DNA of 64,000 bases from Alphaproteobacteria bacterium (GCA_033344895.1 JAWPMN010000001.1:2612001-2676000), one strand, 5' to 3'. Shown: positions 9,334 through 19,335, counted from the stretch's first letter. Numbers and translations: made by a program. The notes: generated by a model not told the origin, from the sequence alone.

Positions 9334-9412
9334 GGCAGGCGATCCCGCTGGTTTCAGGCGGGGTTACTGCGCGGCGATTCGGGGACTCTGTCGATGGACT
9401 TGGGCGGTGGTG

Positions 9413-11986
9413 TTACTGGAATTGATCCAGCAGCCGGTCGATATAGTCCAGTTCCTCCGACGACCGGCTGCGCTGTCCGGCTCGACGGCGCAACTCGTCC
9501 CGGATCTGGCGGGAGCGTTCGAGGCTGCCCTCGTCCGGCACATCGACTTCGCCCTGCATCGGCCCGCGGAAGGTCTCGCTGGCCTGGCGCCCGAACGGGT
9601 CCATTGTCTGCTGCCCAGATTGACCCGGCATCTGCTGACCCAGCCCCATCTGACGGTCGAAACGTTCCATGAAGGCATCGCGGGCGGCCTCGGCGGCTTC
9701 CTGAAGCGCGTCCATGGCCTGACCCTGAGCCCCCAGCGCCTCGCCGGGATCGCCGGCGCCCAGCCGTTCGGACGATTCCGCCATGCCCTCGTCTGCACGG
9801 CCAAAGGGTTCCGGAATTTCCCCCATCATCTCGCCGAACTGCCGCATGATCTCGCCCAGCTGACGCCGCAACGCGTCCTGCAGCACCGCATCGGCCCCGC
9901 CCTGACCACTCTGGTCGCCCTGGCTGCCGTCGGCCTGGTTCTGGCTCTGCCCGTCCTGGGCGCCGTCACGCTGGTTCTGGCCCTGCTGTCCGTCTCGCTG
10001 CTGGGTCTGGCGGTGGGTGCGCTCCATCAACTCGCGCTGTCCCTCCATGATGTCCTTCATGTTTTCCAGCAGCTGCATCGCTTCCCTGTTGTCGGGCGAC
10101 ATCTGGGTCTGCATGCCGGCCTGCATGTTTTCCATCATGCGGCGCAGTTGCTCCAGCATCTGGGTCGCGCTCTCGGTCATGCCGTTGCGCATCATCTCGC
10201 GGATCTGGTCCATCATGTCGTTGATGTCGTCCGTCGAGACCATGTTGTCGCCCGGATTGAACTGCGGGACTTCCTCGCCATCCTGCATGCTCTGACGCAA
10301 CTGTTCCGTCATGGCGGACATGTAATCGTTCATGGCCGCCTGCAGCTCGTCCATCAGGCGGTCCAGTTCGGCATCGCTCGCGCCTTCGGCCATGGCTTCC
10401 ATCAGGGCCTGCTCCGCGGCGCGCAACCGGGCGAGTGCCAGGGACACGCCGCCATCCTCCAGATAGAGCGCGGTCTTCCACAACAGATCGACAACCTCGT
10501 CGACGGCGGCCCGGCCGTGTTCGTCGCCGCGCTTCGGACGGCGCAGGCGGGTAAACGCCTCCCGCAACGACAGGAAGACCGTCACGTCGTCACCGTAGTT
10601 TTCATGGCCCCATGCCAGGGCCTCCAGGGCATCGGCGACGGCCATGCGGCTACGGCCCGGGTCCCAGGCCAGCTCACGGCGCAGCTCGACGATGATCTGA
10701 GCCACGGGATGATTGAACTTGCGGGCCGGCAGGATCAGCGTCACCGGCTCCGAGCGGCCTTCCTGGCCGATGGCATCGGTTGCGACGAGGGTCAGCCGCA
10801 CCTCGCCGCCGGCCCACGGATGGGCGGTGTAGTCGCGGTAGACGCGGCGCTGTTTGCCGTATTTGGCGATGTCGGGGACCGGCAGGGGCGTCACGATGGC
10901 CATTGCCTCATCCCCGTCCGGGCTGGACTGGGCCGAACCGATCGGGCGGTCAGCGCGCTCGATCACCGCAACAAGGCTGGCGATGCCGTAATCGTCGGAA
11001 ACGGTATGCGTGATCGTCAGGGCCTGTTGCAGGCTGGGGACAGGGGCTTCGGGCAGGGTTACGACCGGTGCTTCGTCCGGAACGGTGTGGATGGTCCAAC
11101 CGGCAAGTTCCTGATCATCCGCAATCACCGTCACGTTGCCCGATTCCGTCAACTCGTGCTCCACGGCAAATCCGCCATCGGCGAAGGCGGAGAAGGGGAC
11201 CGGGCCGGCGGGTGTCATCAGTACCGCCTGCGGCAGGTCGCCGGTGACCTGAACCACCAGCCGGGAACCGACGGGCGCGGTATGATCCGGGCCCTTCAGC
11301 GCCGGGTCGTTCCTTCGGGCGGCATCGTCGCCGCTGCGGGCGATGAATTGCGGTGGCAGGCCGGTATAGTCCGGCGGGGCCAGCCAGGCATCGATGCCGA
11401 TGGCAAGACCGGCCACCGGGGTCGACGTGGCCGGAATCAGTGCCTCGCCGAGACGCACCGGCGCGTCGCGACCGGCCAGCCCGAGACCGACCACAAGCAG
11501 AACCAGGGCGCCGATGCGAAGCGCCATCGGATCGCGGCGGGCCAGTTGCGGGGCCGGGGCGCCGACGGAGAGGCCACGTATCCGCGCCTCCATTCTGCGG
11601 CGGTGTTCCTGCCATAGCGCCAATTGGACGGGGTCGTCGGTGCTGGGGTGGTCCGACAGGGTTTCAAGCGGACGATGATCCAACCGGTTCACGATCTCGA
11701 TCCGCCGACGGGCGGAGAGGCGATCGGGCCAGGAAAAATTGTGGACGCCGCGCCAGATCAGCCACAGCAGGTAGGCGCCAGACGCCGCCAGTATCGCGAT
11801 GTGCAGCCAGATTGGCAGTTCCGGCAGCAGGCCGGTCAGGGCGATGAACAGGAAGACCAGGGTGAAGGCGACCGGTTGCCAGAACGCGGCTTCCAGTTGT
11901 TCCCAGATCAAAACCGCGCGGGAGAGTCCGACAGGCCATCCGCCTGTCTGTCGATCCTGGCCCCCCCGAGCCGTTTTCTGGGTCAT
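9413..11986 (-). CDS. DUF4175 / TIGR02302 family membrane protein
   Basis: An 857-residue protein of an alphaproteobacterial family usually found next to lysA. Two or three hydrophobic spans occur in the first 70 residues (FWQPVAFTLVFLFIALTGLLP region), and another near residue 155. A large presumably periplasmic domain follows. Residues about 545-700 are extremely Met/Gln/Glu-rich (repeated MMDQIREMM, RMMENMQAGM) and become a low-complexity Gln/Gly/Asp stretch, probably coiled coil plus a disordered tail. Its start overlaps the lysA stop by 4 nt. The family has no assigned biochemical role; an envelope function is plausible. Confidence 0.85.
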   Translation of the reverse strand: MTQKTARGGQDRQTGGWPVGLSRAVLIWEQLEAAFWQPVAFTLVFLFIALTGLLPELPIWLHIAILAASGAYLLWLIWRGVHNFSWPDRLSARRRIEIVNRLDHRPLETLSDHPSTDDPVQLALWQEHRRRMEARIRGLSVGAPAPQLARRDPMALRIGALVLLVVGLGLAGRDAPVRLGEALIPATSTPVAGLAIGIDAWLAPPDYTGLPPQFIARSGDDAARRNDPALKGPDHTAPVGSRLVVQVTGDLPQAVLMTPAGPVPFSAFADGGFAVEHELTESGNVTVIADDQELAGWTIHTVPDEAPVVTLPEAPVPSLQQALTITHTVSDDYGIASLVAVIERADRPIGSAQSSPDGDEAMAIVTPLPVPDIAKYGKQRRVYRDYTAHPWAGGEVRLTLVATDAIGQEGRSEPVTLILPARKFNHPVAQIIVELRRELAWDPGRSRMAVADALEALAWGHENYGDDVTVFLSLREAFTRLRRPKRGDEHGRAAVDEVVDLLWKTALYLEDGGVSLALARLRAAEQALMEAMAEGASDAELDRLMDELQAAMNDYMSAMTEQLRQSMQDGEEVPQFNPGDNMVSTDDINDMMDQIREMMRNGMTESATQMLEQLRRMMENMQAGMQTQMSPDNREAMQLLENMKDIMEGQRELMERTHRQTQQRDGQQGQNQRDGAQDGQSQNQADGSQGDQSGQGGADAVLQDALRRQLGEIMRQFGEMMGEIPEPFGRADEGMAESSERLGAGDPGEALGAQGQAMDALQEAAEAARDAFMERFDRQMGLGQQMPGQSGQQTMDPFGRQASETFRGPMQGEVDVPDEGSLERSRQIRDELRRRAGQRSRSSEELDYIDRLLDQFQ

Positions 11987-13302
11987 CCTGTCGCTCCGAT
12001 CCTTCTCGGTTCGCCGGTGTCGCCGTCCCGGTCAGTGTGCAGCCAATCCGGAATGGAGTCCATGCCGATCAGGGCCTCGTAGGTCTGGCGCGGGCGCACC
12101 ACATCGTAGCGGTCGCCGTCGACCAGCACTTCCGGCACCAGCAATCTGGAATTATAGGTCGATGCCATCACCGCGCCATAGGCGCCGGCACTGCCGAAGG
12201 CGACCAGATCTCCCTCGGCGATCGGCGGCAGCATTCGGTCCTTGGCGAATGTGTCGCCGGATTCGCAGACCGGACCGACAACATCGACCGGGCCCAGTGT
12301 CGCATCCGGTGCCGCCTCCGCCACCGGGCGAATGCCGTGATGGCCGTTGTACAGCGCCGGGCGGATCAGGTCGTTCATGGCCGCATCCAGCACAAGGAAA
12401 TGCTTGGTTTCGCCCGGTTTCACCACAAGGGCACGGGACAGCAGGATACCGGCATTGCCGACGATCATCCGTCCGGGTTCCAGCATGACCGGGCAGTTCA
12501 GGCGCGCAATCTCGGAGGCCACCATCTCGGCATAGGCGTCGGGCAGGGGCGGTTCTTCGGCATCGTAGGGAATGCCCAGGCCGCCGCCCAGATCGACTCT
12601 CACAATGCCGTGACCGGCGGCACGCAGCCGCTCGACCAGATCGGCCACACGGCGGAAGGCCTGGCGATAGGGCTCAAGATCGGTCAGCTGGCTGCCGATA
12701 TGTACCGCCACCGACACCGGCTCGATCCCCGGCAGGGAAGCCGCCAGCGCGTAGATATCGTCGGCCTTGTCGATGTCGATGCCGAACTTGTTCTCCTTTT
12801 TGCCGGTGGAGATCTTCTCGTGGGTCTTGGCATCGACATCCGGGTTGATACGGATCGCGATCTCCGCCGTGCGCCCCAGATCGGTCGCCACCTTCGACAG
12901 AAGATGCAGCTCGCTTTCGGATTCCACATTGATTTCGTGGATGCCGGTTTCCAGCGCGAATCGCAGTTCGCTTTCCGCCTTCCCGACTCCGGAGAAGACG
13001 ATGCGCTCTGGCGGAATGCCGGCGGCCAGGGCTCGGCGCAGCTCGCCTTCCGACACGACATCGGCCCCGGCACCCAACCGACCCAGCAGGGCGATTACCG
13101 CCAGATTGCTGTTCGCCTTCACGGCATAGCAGATCGTGGCATCCAGACCGGCCTTCTTGAAGGCGTCGGCGAAGACGGTGTAGTGGCGCGTCAGGGTCGC
13201 GCGGGAATAGACATAGGCCGGGGTGCCGACCTCGTCCGCGATCCGGGTCAGGGGCACGTTCTCGGCATGCAGAACGCCGTCGCGGTATTCGAAATGGTTC
13301 AT
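11983..13302 (-). CDS. lysA: Diaminopimelate decarboxylase
   Basis: A 439-residue PLP-dependent fold-type III decarboxylase making L-lysine from meso-diaminopimelate, the last step of lysine synthesis. The start at 13302 (MNHFEYRDG) matches the family; an upstream in-frame extension is Arg-rich and not family-like. The PLP lysine lies in CYAVKANSNL (about residue 58). Other motifs are VHIGSQ, the glycine loop LGGGLGIPY, and CESGD near the dimer active site. It sits between the lipoprotein/argH pair upstream and the DUF4175 gene, with which it is translationally coupled. Confidence 0.95.
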   Translation of the reverse strand: MNHFEYRDGVLHAENVPLTRIADEVGTPAYVYSRATLTRHYTVFADAFKKAGLDATICYAVKANSNLAVIALLGRLGAGADVVSEGELRRALAAGIPPERIVFSGVGKAESELRFALETGIHEINVESESELHLLSKVATDLGRTAEIAIRINPDVDAKTHEKISTGKKENKFGIDIDKADDIYALAASLPGIEPVSVAVHIGSQLTDLEPYRQAFRRVADLVERLRAAGHGIVRVDLGGGLGIPYDAEEPPLPDAYAEMVASEIARLNCPVMLEPGRMIVGNAGILLSRALVVKPGETKHFLVLDAAMNDLIRPALYNGHHGIRPVAEAAPDATLGPVDVVGPVCESGDTFAKDRMLPPIAEGDLVAFGSAGAYGAVMASTYNSRLLVPEVLVDGDRYDVVRPRQTYEALIGMDSIPDWLHTDRDGDTGEPRRIGATG

Positions 13303-13354
13303 TCTTTGGCTGCTTTCATTCTGGGCCGATCGGCGAAGCGGATCGACCGGGCGG

Positions 13355-13516
13355 TCATTCCGGCGCCGGGTATTGCTGCGGATAGGGTGCCTGGTCTCCG
13401 GCCGGCGGTTTTGGCGGCGATTTCTTGCCACAGGCCGCAAGGGGCAGGGCCAGCGCCACGGCGATCAGCAATGCGGTCCCCGCGCGTCGCGTGATGCCTG
13501 TCCGTTCAGTTGCCAT
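13355..13516 (-). CDS. Small LptM-like lipoprotein
   Basis: A 53-residue lipoprotein. The N-terminus has basic residues (TGITRRAG), a hydrophobic core and a lipobox ending LAAC at residue 29, followed by GKKSPPKPP and a Pro/Gln-rich tail. Small lipoproteins of this form between argH and lysA resemble LptM (YifL), which assists disulfide maturation of the LPS translocon. I chose the ATG at 13516, 8-9 nt after AAGGA; an ATG five codons upstream is possible. The gene is short but has a clear signal and conserved context. Confidence 0.8.
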   Translation of the reverse strand: MATERTGITRRAGTALLIAVALALPLAACGKKSPPKPPAGDQAPYPQQYPAPE

Positions 13517-13566
13517 CGATCCGTCCTTCATTATCCGTCTTTTTCCGTCAAAGGCGTTGCCTTGCG

Positions 13567-14949
13567 TCAAAGATACTGCGCCCGCGCCGCCTGAACCGCC
13601 TCCCGCACGCGAACCGGTGCGGTGCCGCCGAAACTGGTGCGGCTCGCCACGGAGGCGGCCGGTGTGAGCACGGAGTATACATCGTCGGTGATGCGGTTTT
13701 CCACAGCTTGCATCTCGTCCAGCGACAGGTCGGCCAGATCGACATTGCGCGCCTCCGCCTTCGCAACCAGCGCGCCGGTCACGTGATGGGCGTCGCGGAA
13801 TGGCAGGCCCAGGACCCGAACCAGCCAGTCGGCCAGATCCGTTGCGGTCGGGAAGCCCTGTTTCAGTCCATCCTGCATGCGGTCCGGCCGGGCGGCCATG
13901 TCGTCGACCATGCCGGCGGTCGCCGCGACGGCCAGTGTCAGCGACTCCACCGCGTCGAACAGCGGCTCCTTGTCCTCCTGCATGTCCTTGCAGAAGGTCA
14001 TGGGCAGGCCCTTCATCATGGTCGAGACGCTGATGAAGGCGCCCAGAAGCCGGCCCGGCTTGGCCCGAACCAGTTCCGCCGCGTCCGGGTTCTTCTTCTG
14101 CGGCATGATGGAGGAACCCGTCGTGAAGGCGTCGCTGAGGCTGATGAAGGCGAACCGGTCGGACATCCACATCACGATCTCTTCCGCCAGCCGGCTCAGG
14201 TGAACGGCGTGGATCGATCCGGCGGCCAGGAACTCCAGAATGAAATCGCGGCTGCCGACACTGTCCATCGAGTTGCGGGTCGGACCGTCAAAGCCCAGCG
14301 CCTCCGCGGTGCGGTGCCGGTCGATGGGGAAGGACGTCCCGGCCAGGGCGGCGGCGCCCAGCGGGCATTCGTTCAGCCGCTTGCGGCAATCCGCCAGCCG
14401 GCCCCGGTCGCGGCCGACCATTTCCACATAGGCCATGAGATGGTGGCCGAAGGTCACCGGCTGTGCGCTCTGCAGATGGGTATAGCCCGGCATCAGCGTG
14501 GCGGCATATTTCTCCGCCTTGTCCAGCAGGGCCCGCTGCAGGTCGGCCATCAGCCCATCGATGCCGTCCAGCGCGTCGCGCAGCCACAGCCGGACATCGG
14601 TGATGACCTGGTCGTTCCGGCTGCGCCCGGTATGCAGGCGCGCGCCGGGATCGCCGATCTTCTCGCGCAGACGTGACTCCACATTCATGTGGATGTCCTC
14701 TAATTCCGTCTTGAAATCAAAGGTCCCGGCCTCGATTTCCTGTTCGATCTCTTTCAACCCGGCGTGGATTGCGTCGCGGTCTTCGGCACTGATGACGCCC
14801 TGGGCGGCCAACATGTCGGAATGCGCCAAAGAACCGCGGATGTCCTGCTTGTAGAGGGCCTTGTCGAAGCCGATGGAAGCATTGATCTTTTCCATGATTT
14901 CGGCCGGACCGCCGGAGAACCGGCCGCCCCACATATCGTTCTTGGACAT
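13567..14949 (-). CDS. argH: Argininosuccinate lyase
   Basis: A 460-residue enzyme cleaving argininosuccinate to arginine and fumarate. The family signature [12 protein letters not shown] occurs near residue 280, and GGRFSGGP and [10 protein letters not shown] lie in the N-terminal third. The catalytic His is in [10 protein letters not shown]. The ATG at 14949 has a GGGGCG upstream; a TTG five codons earlier is less likely. It is divergent from the thioredoxin gene with 48 nt between the start codons, so both promoters must lie in or overlap that gap. Confidence 0.95.
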   Translation of the reverse strand: MSKNDMWGGRFSGGPAEIMEKINASIGFDKALYKQDIRGSLAHSDMLAAQGVISAEDRDAIHAGLKEIEQEIEAGTFDFKTELEDIHMNVESRLREKIGDPGARLHTGRSRNDQVITDVRLWLRDALDGIDGLMADLQRALLDKAEKYAATLMPGYTHLQSAQPVTFGHHLMAYVEMVGRDRGRLADCRKRLNECPLGAAALAGTSFPIDRHRTAEALGFDGPTRNSMDSVGSRDFILEFLAAGSIHAVHLSRLAEEIVMWMSDRFAFISLSDAFTTGSSIMPQKKNPDAAELVRAKPGRLLGAFISVSTMMKGLPMTFCKDMQEDKEPLFDAVESLTLAVAATAGMVDDMAARPDRMQDGLKQGFPTATDLADWLVRVLGLPFRDAHHVTGALVAKAEARNVDLADLSLDEMQAVENRITDDVYSVLTPAASVASRTSFGGTAPVRVREAVQAARAQYL

Positions 14950-14997
14950 CGCGTATCGCCCCAACCAGAAGTTCGTTCATCGAAAAGAGGTGACCCC

Positions 14998-15639
14998 GTG
15001 ACCGATCCCTCAGACCGCTCCTCACAGCCGACCCGCCGCGCTGTGGCCGCAGGCCTCGCCGCGACCGGGTTGCTCAGTGCCGGAATCACCGCCGCGCTGC
15101 CGGGAAATCCGGCCTTCGCGGGCGCGGACTATCCGCCGACGAACGGAGAGATGCAAGGGTTCGTTCTGCTGAAGGAACGGGCTCTGGCCCCGGACCAGCC
15201 CTTTTTCGACGGACGGGACAATGTGCGCCACTTCGCCGACTTCCGGGGGGAGGTGCTGCTGGTCAACTTCTGGGCGACTTGGTGCGCACCCTGCATCAAG
15301 GAAATGCCCAGCCTGGCGCGCCTCGATCGGGCCTTGAAGGACGAGCCCTTTCGCTTGCTGGCCGTGAGCCAGGACCGCGGGGGCAAAGATGTCGCAGAGC
15401 CCTTCATACGCGAGCGCCTGAATCTGCCAGACTTGCAGATCTTCTACGATCCGAAGCTGAAACTCGGCCGGTCGCTGGGCGTGCGCGGGTTGCCGTCAAC
15501 CTATCTGATCGATGCGAGGGGAAATCTCGTCGGCGGCCTGACCGGCCCCGCCGAATGGGACAGCGAGGACGCGCTGGCCCTGATCCGGTATGTGCTCGAG
15601 GAAGGTAACGGGCCGAAGCGTTCGGCGACGGAGACCTGA
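14998..15639 (+). CDS. TlpA/ResA-like thioredoxin
   Basis: A 213-residue exported thioredoxin-fold protein. The GTG at 14998 follows AGAGG. The N-terminus (SQPTRRAVAAGLAATG) has a twin-arginine-like pair and a hydrophobic core ending PAFAGA, consistent with export. The redox centre is FWATWCAPC near residue 95, and the cis-proline loop is GLPSTYLID. This family keeps periplasmic cysteines reduced, often for cytochrome c or cupredoxin maturation, and would fit the multiheme cytochrome in this window, though no direct link is shown. Confidence 0.9.
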   Translation: MTDPSDRSSQPTRRAVAAGLAATGLLSAGITAALPGNPAFAGADYPPTNGEMQGFVLLKERALAPDQPFFDGRDNVRHFADFRGEVLLVNFWATWCAPCIKEMPSLARLDRALKDEPFRLLAVSQDRGGKDVAEPFIRERLNLPDLQIFYDPKLKLGRSLGVRGLPSTYLIDARGNLVGGLTGPAEWDSEDALALIRYVLEEGNGPKRSATET

Positions 15640-15659
15640 TTTCCCGACCGTGGAACGGG

Positions 15660-16112
15660 TCAGCTCAGCGCCTGCTTGACGATCGGGGAGGCCTTGCCGA
15701 AATCCATTCGGCCGGCGAAGCGGGTGCGCAGCTCGCCCATGACGGCGCCCATTTCCTTGAGGCTGGAGGCGCCCATTTCGTCGATCAGGCTCCGGACCTC
15801 GGCTTCGATTTCGGCCTCGCTCATCTGCTTGGGCAGGAAGCGCTGGATCACATCGATTTCCGCCTGCTCGCCTTCCGCCAGTTCCAGACGGCCGCCCTTT
15901 TCGTACATGGCGATGGACTCCTTGCGCTGCTTCACCATGCTCTGCAGCATCTGAAGTACTTCGTCGTCGGAGATTCCGTCATTGTTGCCCTTGCTGCGGG
16001 CGGCGATGTCGCGGTCCTTCAGCGCCGCGAGGATGAGGCGAAGCGTCGATACGGCGCGGTCATCCTTCGCGCGCATGCCTTCCTTGAGCGCCTTGTTGAG
16101 TTCGTCGCGCAT
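15660..16112 (-). CDS. GatB/YqeY domain protein
   Basis: A 150-residue helical protein with the family's typical start (MRDELNKALKEGMRAKDDRAVSTLRLILAALKDRD in pieces) and the repeat region YEKGGRLELAEGEQAEI. It corresponds to the tRNA-binding tail of GatB as a free protein; its role in cells is unsettled. It is convergent with the thioredoxin gene (20 nt between stops) and divergent from carA. A promoter candidate facing this gene lies at 16182-16210. Confidence 0.9.
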   Translation of the reverse strand: MRDELNKALKEGMRAKDDRAVSTLRLILAALKDRDIAARSKGNNDGISDDEVLQMLQSMVKQRKESIAMYEKGGRLELAEGEQAEIDVIQRFLPKQMSEAEIEAEVRSLIDEMGASSLKEMGAVMGELRTRFAGRMDFGKASPIVKQALS

Positions 16113-16181
16113 GTTTTCCAGTCTCCCTTGTCCCGCCGCGCCGGATCATAACCCAAGGGGGCCGGCTTCGGGAAGGGCGGG

Positions 16182-16210
16182 ACAATACCCCAAGGGTTGG
16201 ATAGGGGCAA
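16182..16210 (-). promoter_or_regulatory. Candidate sigma-70 promoter for yqeY
   Basis: Read on the minus strand: -35 TTGCCC (16205-16210), a spacer of exactly 17 nt, and -10 TATTGT (16182-16187). It lies about 70 nt upstream of the YqeY start. Pattern match only. Confidence 0.45.
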
Positions 16211-16268
16211 CCGTTCGGAAATTTCCCAAGACATTGATAATAAAGGGATTTGCAAAAACCGGCATGGC

Positions 16269-16297
16269 TTGACCTTTCGGGGCGCCGGGCGTATTCA
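16269..16297 (+). promoter_or_regulatory. Candidate sigma-70 promoter for carA
   Basis: -35 TTGACC (16269-16274), a 17-nt spacer and -10 TATTCA (16292-16297) predict a transcript starting near 16304 with a leader of roughly 87 nt before the carA ATG. Pattern match only. The leader is GC-rich (repeated TCTCCGG/CCGGGG) and could fold, but I cannot assign an attenuator. Confidence 0.5.
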
Positions 16298-16390
16298 TCC
16301 CCGGGTCTCCGGCGAGTTCGTCTCCGGGGCCCAGGCGCCGCCCACCGGTGGAGACCGCCTAACCCTTTGACGAACGGGACGCTTTCGCCG

Positions 16391-17590
16391 ATGCCTGCTG
16401 AGACCGCCACGCTTTCCGCCAATGACACGCCCGAATTCGCGCCGCAGCCCGCCGGCGCCACTGCCGCCCTTGTGCTGGCGGATGGCACGGTTCTGTGGGG
16501 ACGCGGGGCCGGGGCGGAGGTCACGCGCGTCGGCGAGGTCTGCTTCAACACGGCCATCACCGGATACCAGGAAATCCTGACTGATCCGTCCTATGCCGGG
16601 CAGATGGTGACCTTCACCTTCCCGCATATCGGCAATGTCGGCGCCAATCTGGAAGACATCGAGACGACGACGCCGGCCGCCTGCGGCGCGATCCTGCGCG
16701 CGGACATTACCGAGCCGTCGAACTTCCGGGCGGTCAGCCATCTCGACGGCTGGCTGAAGGCGCATGATCTGCCCGCGCTGACCGGGGTCGACACCCGCCG
16801 GCTGAGCCGCCGGATCCGTGATGCCGGTGCCCCGAACGCGGTTCTGAGCCACAATGCCGAAGGTATCTTCGATCTGCCGGCCCTGTGGACCCAGGCGCGC
16901 GACTGGCCGGGCCTGGAGGGCATGGATCTGGCGAAGGACGTGTCCTGCACGCAAGCCTATCAATGGGAAGAAACCCGCTGGGTTCTGGATAGCGGCTATG
17001 GCCGTCTGGGCGAACCCAAGTTCAAGGTCGTCGCCATCGATTTCGGCATCAAGCGCAACATCCTGCGCTGTCTGGCGACCCTGGGCTGCGCGGTGACGGT
17101 GCTGCCCGCGACGGCGACGGCGGAAGAGGTCCTGGCGCACAAGCCGGACGGCGTCTTCCTGTCCAACGGCCCCGGTGATCCGGCGGCGACCGGCAAGTAT
17201 GCCGTGCCGATGATCCGCGGCGTGCTGGACGCCGACATACCGGTCTTCGGCATCTGCCTCGGCCACCAAATGCTGGCCCTTGCGCTGGGCGCGAAGACCA
17301 AGAAGATGCATCTGGGCCATCACGGCGCCAACCATCCGATCAAGGACCTGACCACCCAGAAGGTGGAGATCACCAGCCAGAACCATGGCTTCGTGGTCGA
17401 CAAGGACAGCTTGCCGGGCAATGTCGAGGCGACGCATTTCTCACTGTTCGACGGTTCTCTGGCGGGAATCCGGGTCAAGGACCGACCGGTCTTTTCGGTC
17501 CAGTACCACCCCGAGGCCTCTCCCGGTCCGCAGGACAGCCATTACCTGTTCCAGCGGTTCGTCGACCAGATGGCGGCGCGCAAGGGGTGA
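16391..17590 (+). CDS. carA: Carbamoyl-phosphate synthase small subunit
   Basis: A 399-residue glutaminase subunit that supplies ammonia to CarB for arginine and pyrimidine synthesis. The N-terminal domain shows LVLADGTVLWG and FNTAITGYQEILTDPSY. The class I amidotransferase domain has the nucleophile Cys in GICLGHQM (about residue 287), SQNHGF, and catalytic His-Glu in YHPEASPGP. The start at 16391 is slightly longer than the usual N-terminus (MPAETATLSANDTPEF leader). carB is not adjacent in this window. Confidence 0.96.
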   Translation: MPAETATLSANDTPEFAPQPAGATAALVLADGTVLWGRGAGAEVTRVGEVCFNTAITGYQEILTDPSYAGQMVTFTFPHIGNVGANLEDIETTTPAACGAILRADITEPSNFRAVSHLDGWLKAHDLPALTGVDTRRLSRRIRDAGAPNAVLSHNAEGIFDLPALWTQARDWPGLEGMDLAKDVSCTQAYQWEETRWVLDSGYGRLGEPKFKVVAIDFGIKRNILRCLATLGCAVTVLPATATAEEVLAHKPDGVFLSNGPGDPAATGKYAVPMIRGVLDADIPVFGICLGHQMLALALGAKTKKMHLGHHGANHPIKDLTTQKVEITSQNHGFVVDKDSLPGNVEATHFSLFDGSLAGIRVKDRPVFSVQYHPEASPGPQDSHYLFQRFVDQMAARKG

Positions 17591-17593
17591 GGA

Positions 17594-18277
17594 CTAGGCG
17601 CGGCGCTGGATGACTAGCGTAACGCCGAGGCGCTCCAACTCCGCCTTGTAGAGCAGGCCGTCCGGATCGAACCAGAGGGTCGCCCGCTCGTCCGGGGATT
17701 CGACGGTGTAGCCTTTCAGGTCCAGGACACCCTTGTCGGTCGAAATCCGCTCGCTGCCGATGGCGGAGACGCGGCGCTCAAACATCTCGCCGTCGATGAC
17801 ATGCAGGACGCGTTTGCGCTCCAGCATGCGTTCGCGCCAGAGCTGGGTCGACGGCACCAGATTCCTGTCCCCGGTCCCGACCTTTCCATTATGGGTGAAG
17901 TGGAAGAGCGAACCCTCCATCCGTCCGGTCATGCGGTTGTGCTGATCGTTTTCCCGGGCATCGACATCCAGGCCGAGGAGCACACCGTCGCCGTAGATTT
18001 CCGAGACCGACATGTGCAGGGAATAGATCGATATGCCACCGATCACCTCGACCTCGATCTTGGTTTCCATGCGGACTTCCCAATTGCCGTCTTCGGTCCG
18101 CAGGATTGTCCCTTGCGCATGGCCGGAGGGGTCGTCGTCGACGCTGATGTCGTAGGACAGCGTCGTCCCGGCCAGATCCCCGAACAGCGCGTCCACGTCC
18201 GCCATGGCAGGTGCTGCCCGGGTCAGGGCCAGAATGGCGGCGACGGCGAGCCAGGCGCCGGTTCGGGCTGCAGTCAC
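17594..18277 (-). CDS. DUF6134-type exported protein
   Basis: A 227-residue protein with an N-terminal signal peptide (TGAWLAVAAILALTRAAPAMA, cleavage after about residue 26). The mature part is rich in beta strands (LSYDISVDDDPSGH, VRMETKIEVEVIGG, LFHFTHNGKVG). This is the pattern of the DUF6134 family, whose role is unknown. It is convergent with carA with only 3 nt between stops, and overlaps the following aldolase gene by 4 nt, so those two share a transcript. Confidence 0.7.
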   Translation of the reverse strand: MTAARTGAWLAVAAILALTRAAPAMADVDALFGDLAGTTLSYDISVDDDPSGHAQGTILRTEDGNWEVRMETKIEVEVIGGISIYSLHMSVSEIYGDGVLLGLDVDARENDQHNRMTGRMEGSLFHFTHNGKVGTGDRNLVPSTQLWRERMLERKRVLHVIDGEMFERRVSAIGSERISTDKGVLDLKGYTVESPDERATLWFDPDGLLYKAELERLGVTLVIQRRA

Positions 18278-19335
18278 GCGACCAACGCCTGTGCAAAGGC
18301 GTCAATGGTGCGTTCGATACCGGCATCGTCGATGTCGCGATGAACGACCAGACGCATGAAGTCGTCGGAAAGCCCGGTCACGATACCCGCCTGTCGCAGG
18401 TCTTCCTGCACGGCCTGCGGGTTCGGCACGGTCAGGGTGACCAGAACCATGTTGGTCTGGTTCGGGGCCTGATCGACCGACAGGCCCGGCAGTTCCGAAA
18501 GCCCCTGACGCAGTCGGGCTGCCCGGGCATGATCCTCGGCGATGCGCGGGGCGTGATGATCCAGTGCGAAGATGCCGGCCGCCGCCAGAATACCGACCTG
18601 CCGCATGCCGCCCCCCAACATCTTGCGATATCGGCGGGCCCTTACGATCAGATCCTTCGGTCCGCAAAGAACCGTTCCGGCCGGCGTGCCGAGCCCCTTG
18701 GACAGGCAAACCGAGACACTGTCCGCGCAGCGCGCCAAAGTTTGCGCGTCGATCCCCAGTGCCTCGGCGGCGTTGAAGCCTCTGGCGGCGTCCAGGTGAA
18801 CGGCAAGGCCGAATTCCCGTGCGGCATCGGCTGCGGCCTCCTGCTTCTCAAGCGGCACGGCCTTGCCGGTCACGGTATTCTCCAGGCTCAGCAGCCGCGT
18901 AATCGGCAGATGCGGGTCGTCGGGTTTTACGGCAGCGCGTACGGATTGCGGATCGATGCTGTTGTCGGCCGCGACGTCCAGCGGGTCGAGCGCGATGCCA
19001 CCCAGTACGGAGGCACCATGTGCCTCGGCGCTGAAGACGTGATAGGGGCGACCGACCAGAATCTCCTCACCGCGTCCGCAATGGGCCAGCATCGCACACA
19101 GATTGCTCTGGGTTCCGGTCGACAGGAAGAGCGCGGCCTCCTTGCCGAACAGATATGCGGACTTTTCTTCCAGCGCGATGACCGTAGGGTCGTCGCCGAA
19201 GACATCGTCGCCGACCTCGGCCGCTGCCATCGCTGCCAGCATCCCGGGGGACGGTCGTGTCACCGTATCGCTGCGCAGATCGATCAGTGCGTTGCCCGTT
19301 TGGCCCAGACTAGCCTTTGCCGTCCCTACATACAT
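18274..19335 (-). CDS. ltaE: Low-specificity threonine aldolase
   Basis: A 353-residue PLP enzyme that cleaves threonine/allo-threonine to glycine and acetaldehyde. Family motifs are IDLRSDTVTRPSPGM at the N-terminus, EVGDDVFGDDPTV, and the PLP lysine in CLSKGLGTPAGTV (about residue 200). The ATG at 19335 lies 8 nt after a GGGAGCGG site; an upstream in-frame extension is not family-like. Downstream it is coupled to the DUF6134 gene by a 4-nt overlap. Confidence 0.92.
   Translation of the reverse strand: MYVGTAKASLGQTGNALIDLRSDTVTRPSPGMLAAMAAAEVGDDVFGDDPTVIALEEKSAYLFGKEAALFLSTGTQSNLCAMLAHCGRGEEILVGRPYHVFSAEAHGASVLGGIALDPLDVAADNSIDPQSVRAAVKPDDPHLPITRLLSLENTVTGKAVPLEKQEAAADAAREFGLAVHLDAARGFNAAEALGIDAQTLARCADSVSVCLSKGLGTPAGTVLCGPKDLIVRARRYRKMLGGGMRQVGILAAAGIFALDHHAPRIAEDHARAARLRQGLSELPGLSVDQAPNQTNMVLVTLTVPNPQAVQEDLRQAGIVTGLSDDFMRLVVHRDIDDAGIERTIDAFAQALVA

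Noticed and set aside
9302-11617. A 771-residue plus-strand open frame
   Set aside because: It is antisense to the DUF4175 gene, His/Gln/Arg-rich, without recognisable domains; the minus-strand frame has family motifs and is coupled to lysA.
12037-13494. A 485-residue plus-strand open frame
   Set aside because: It is the GC-skew shadow of lysA and has no start signal or domain.
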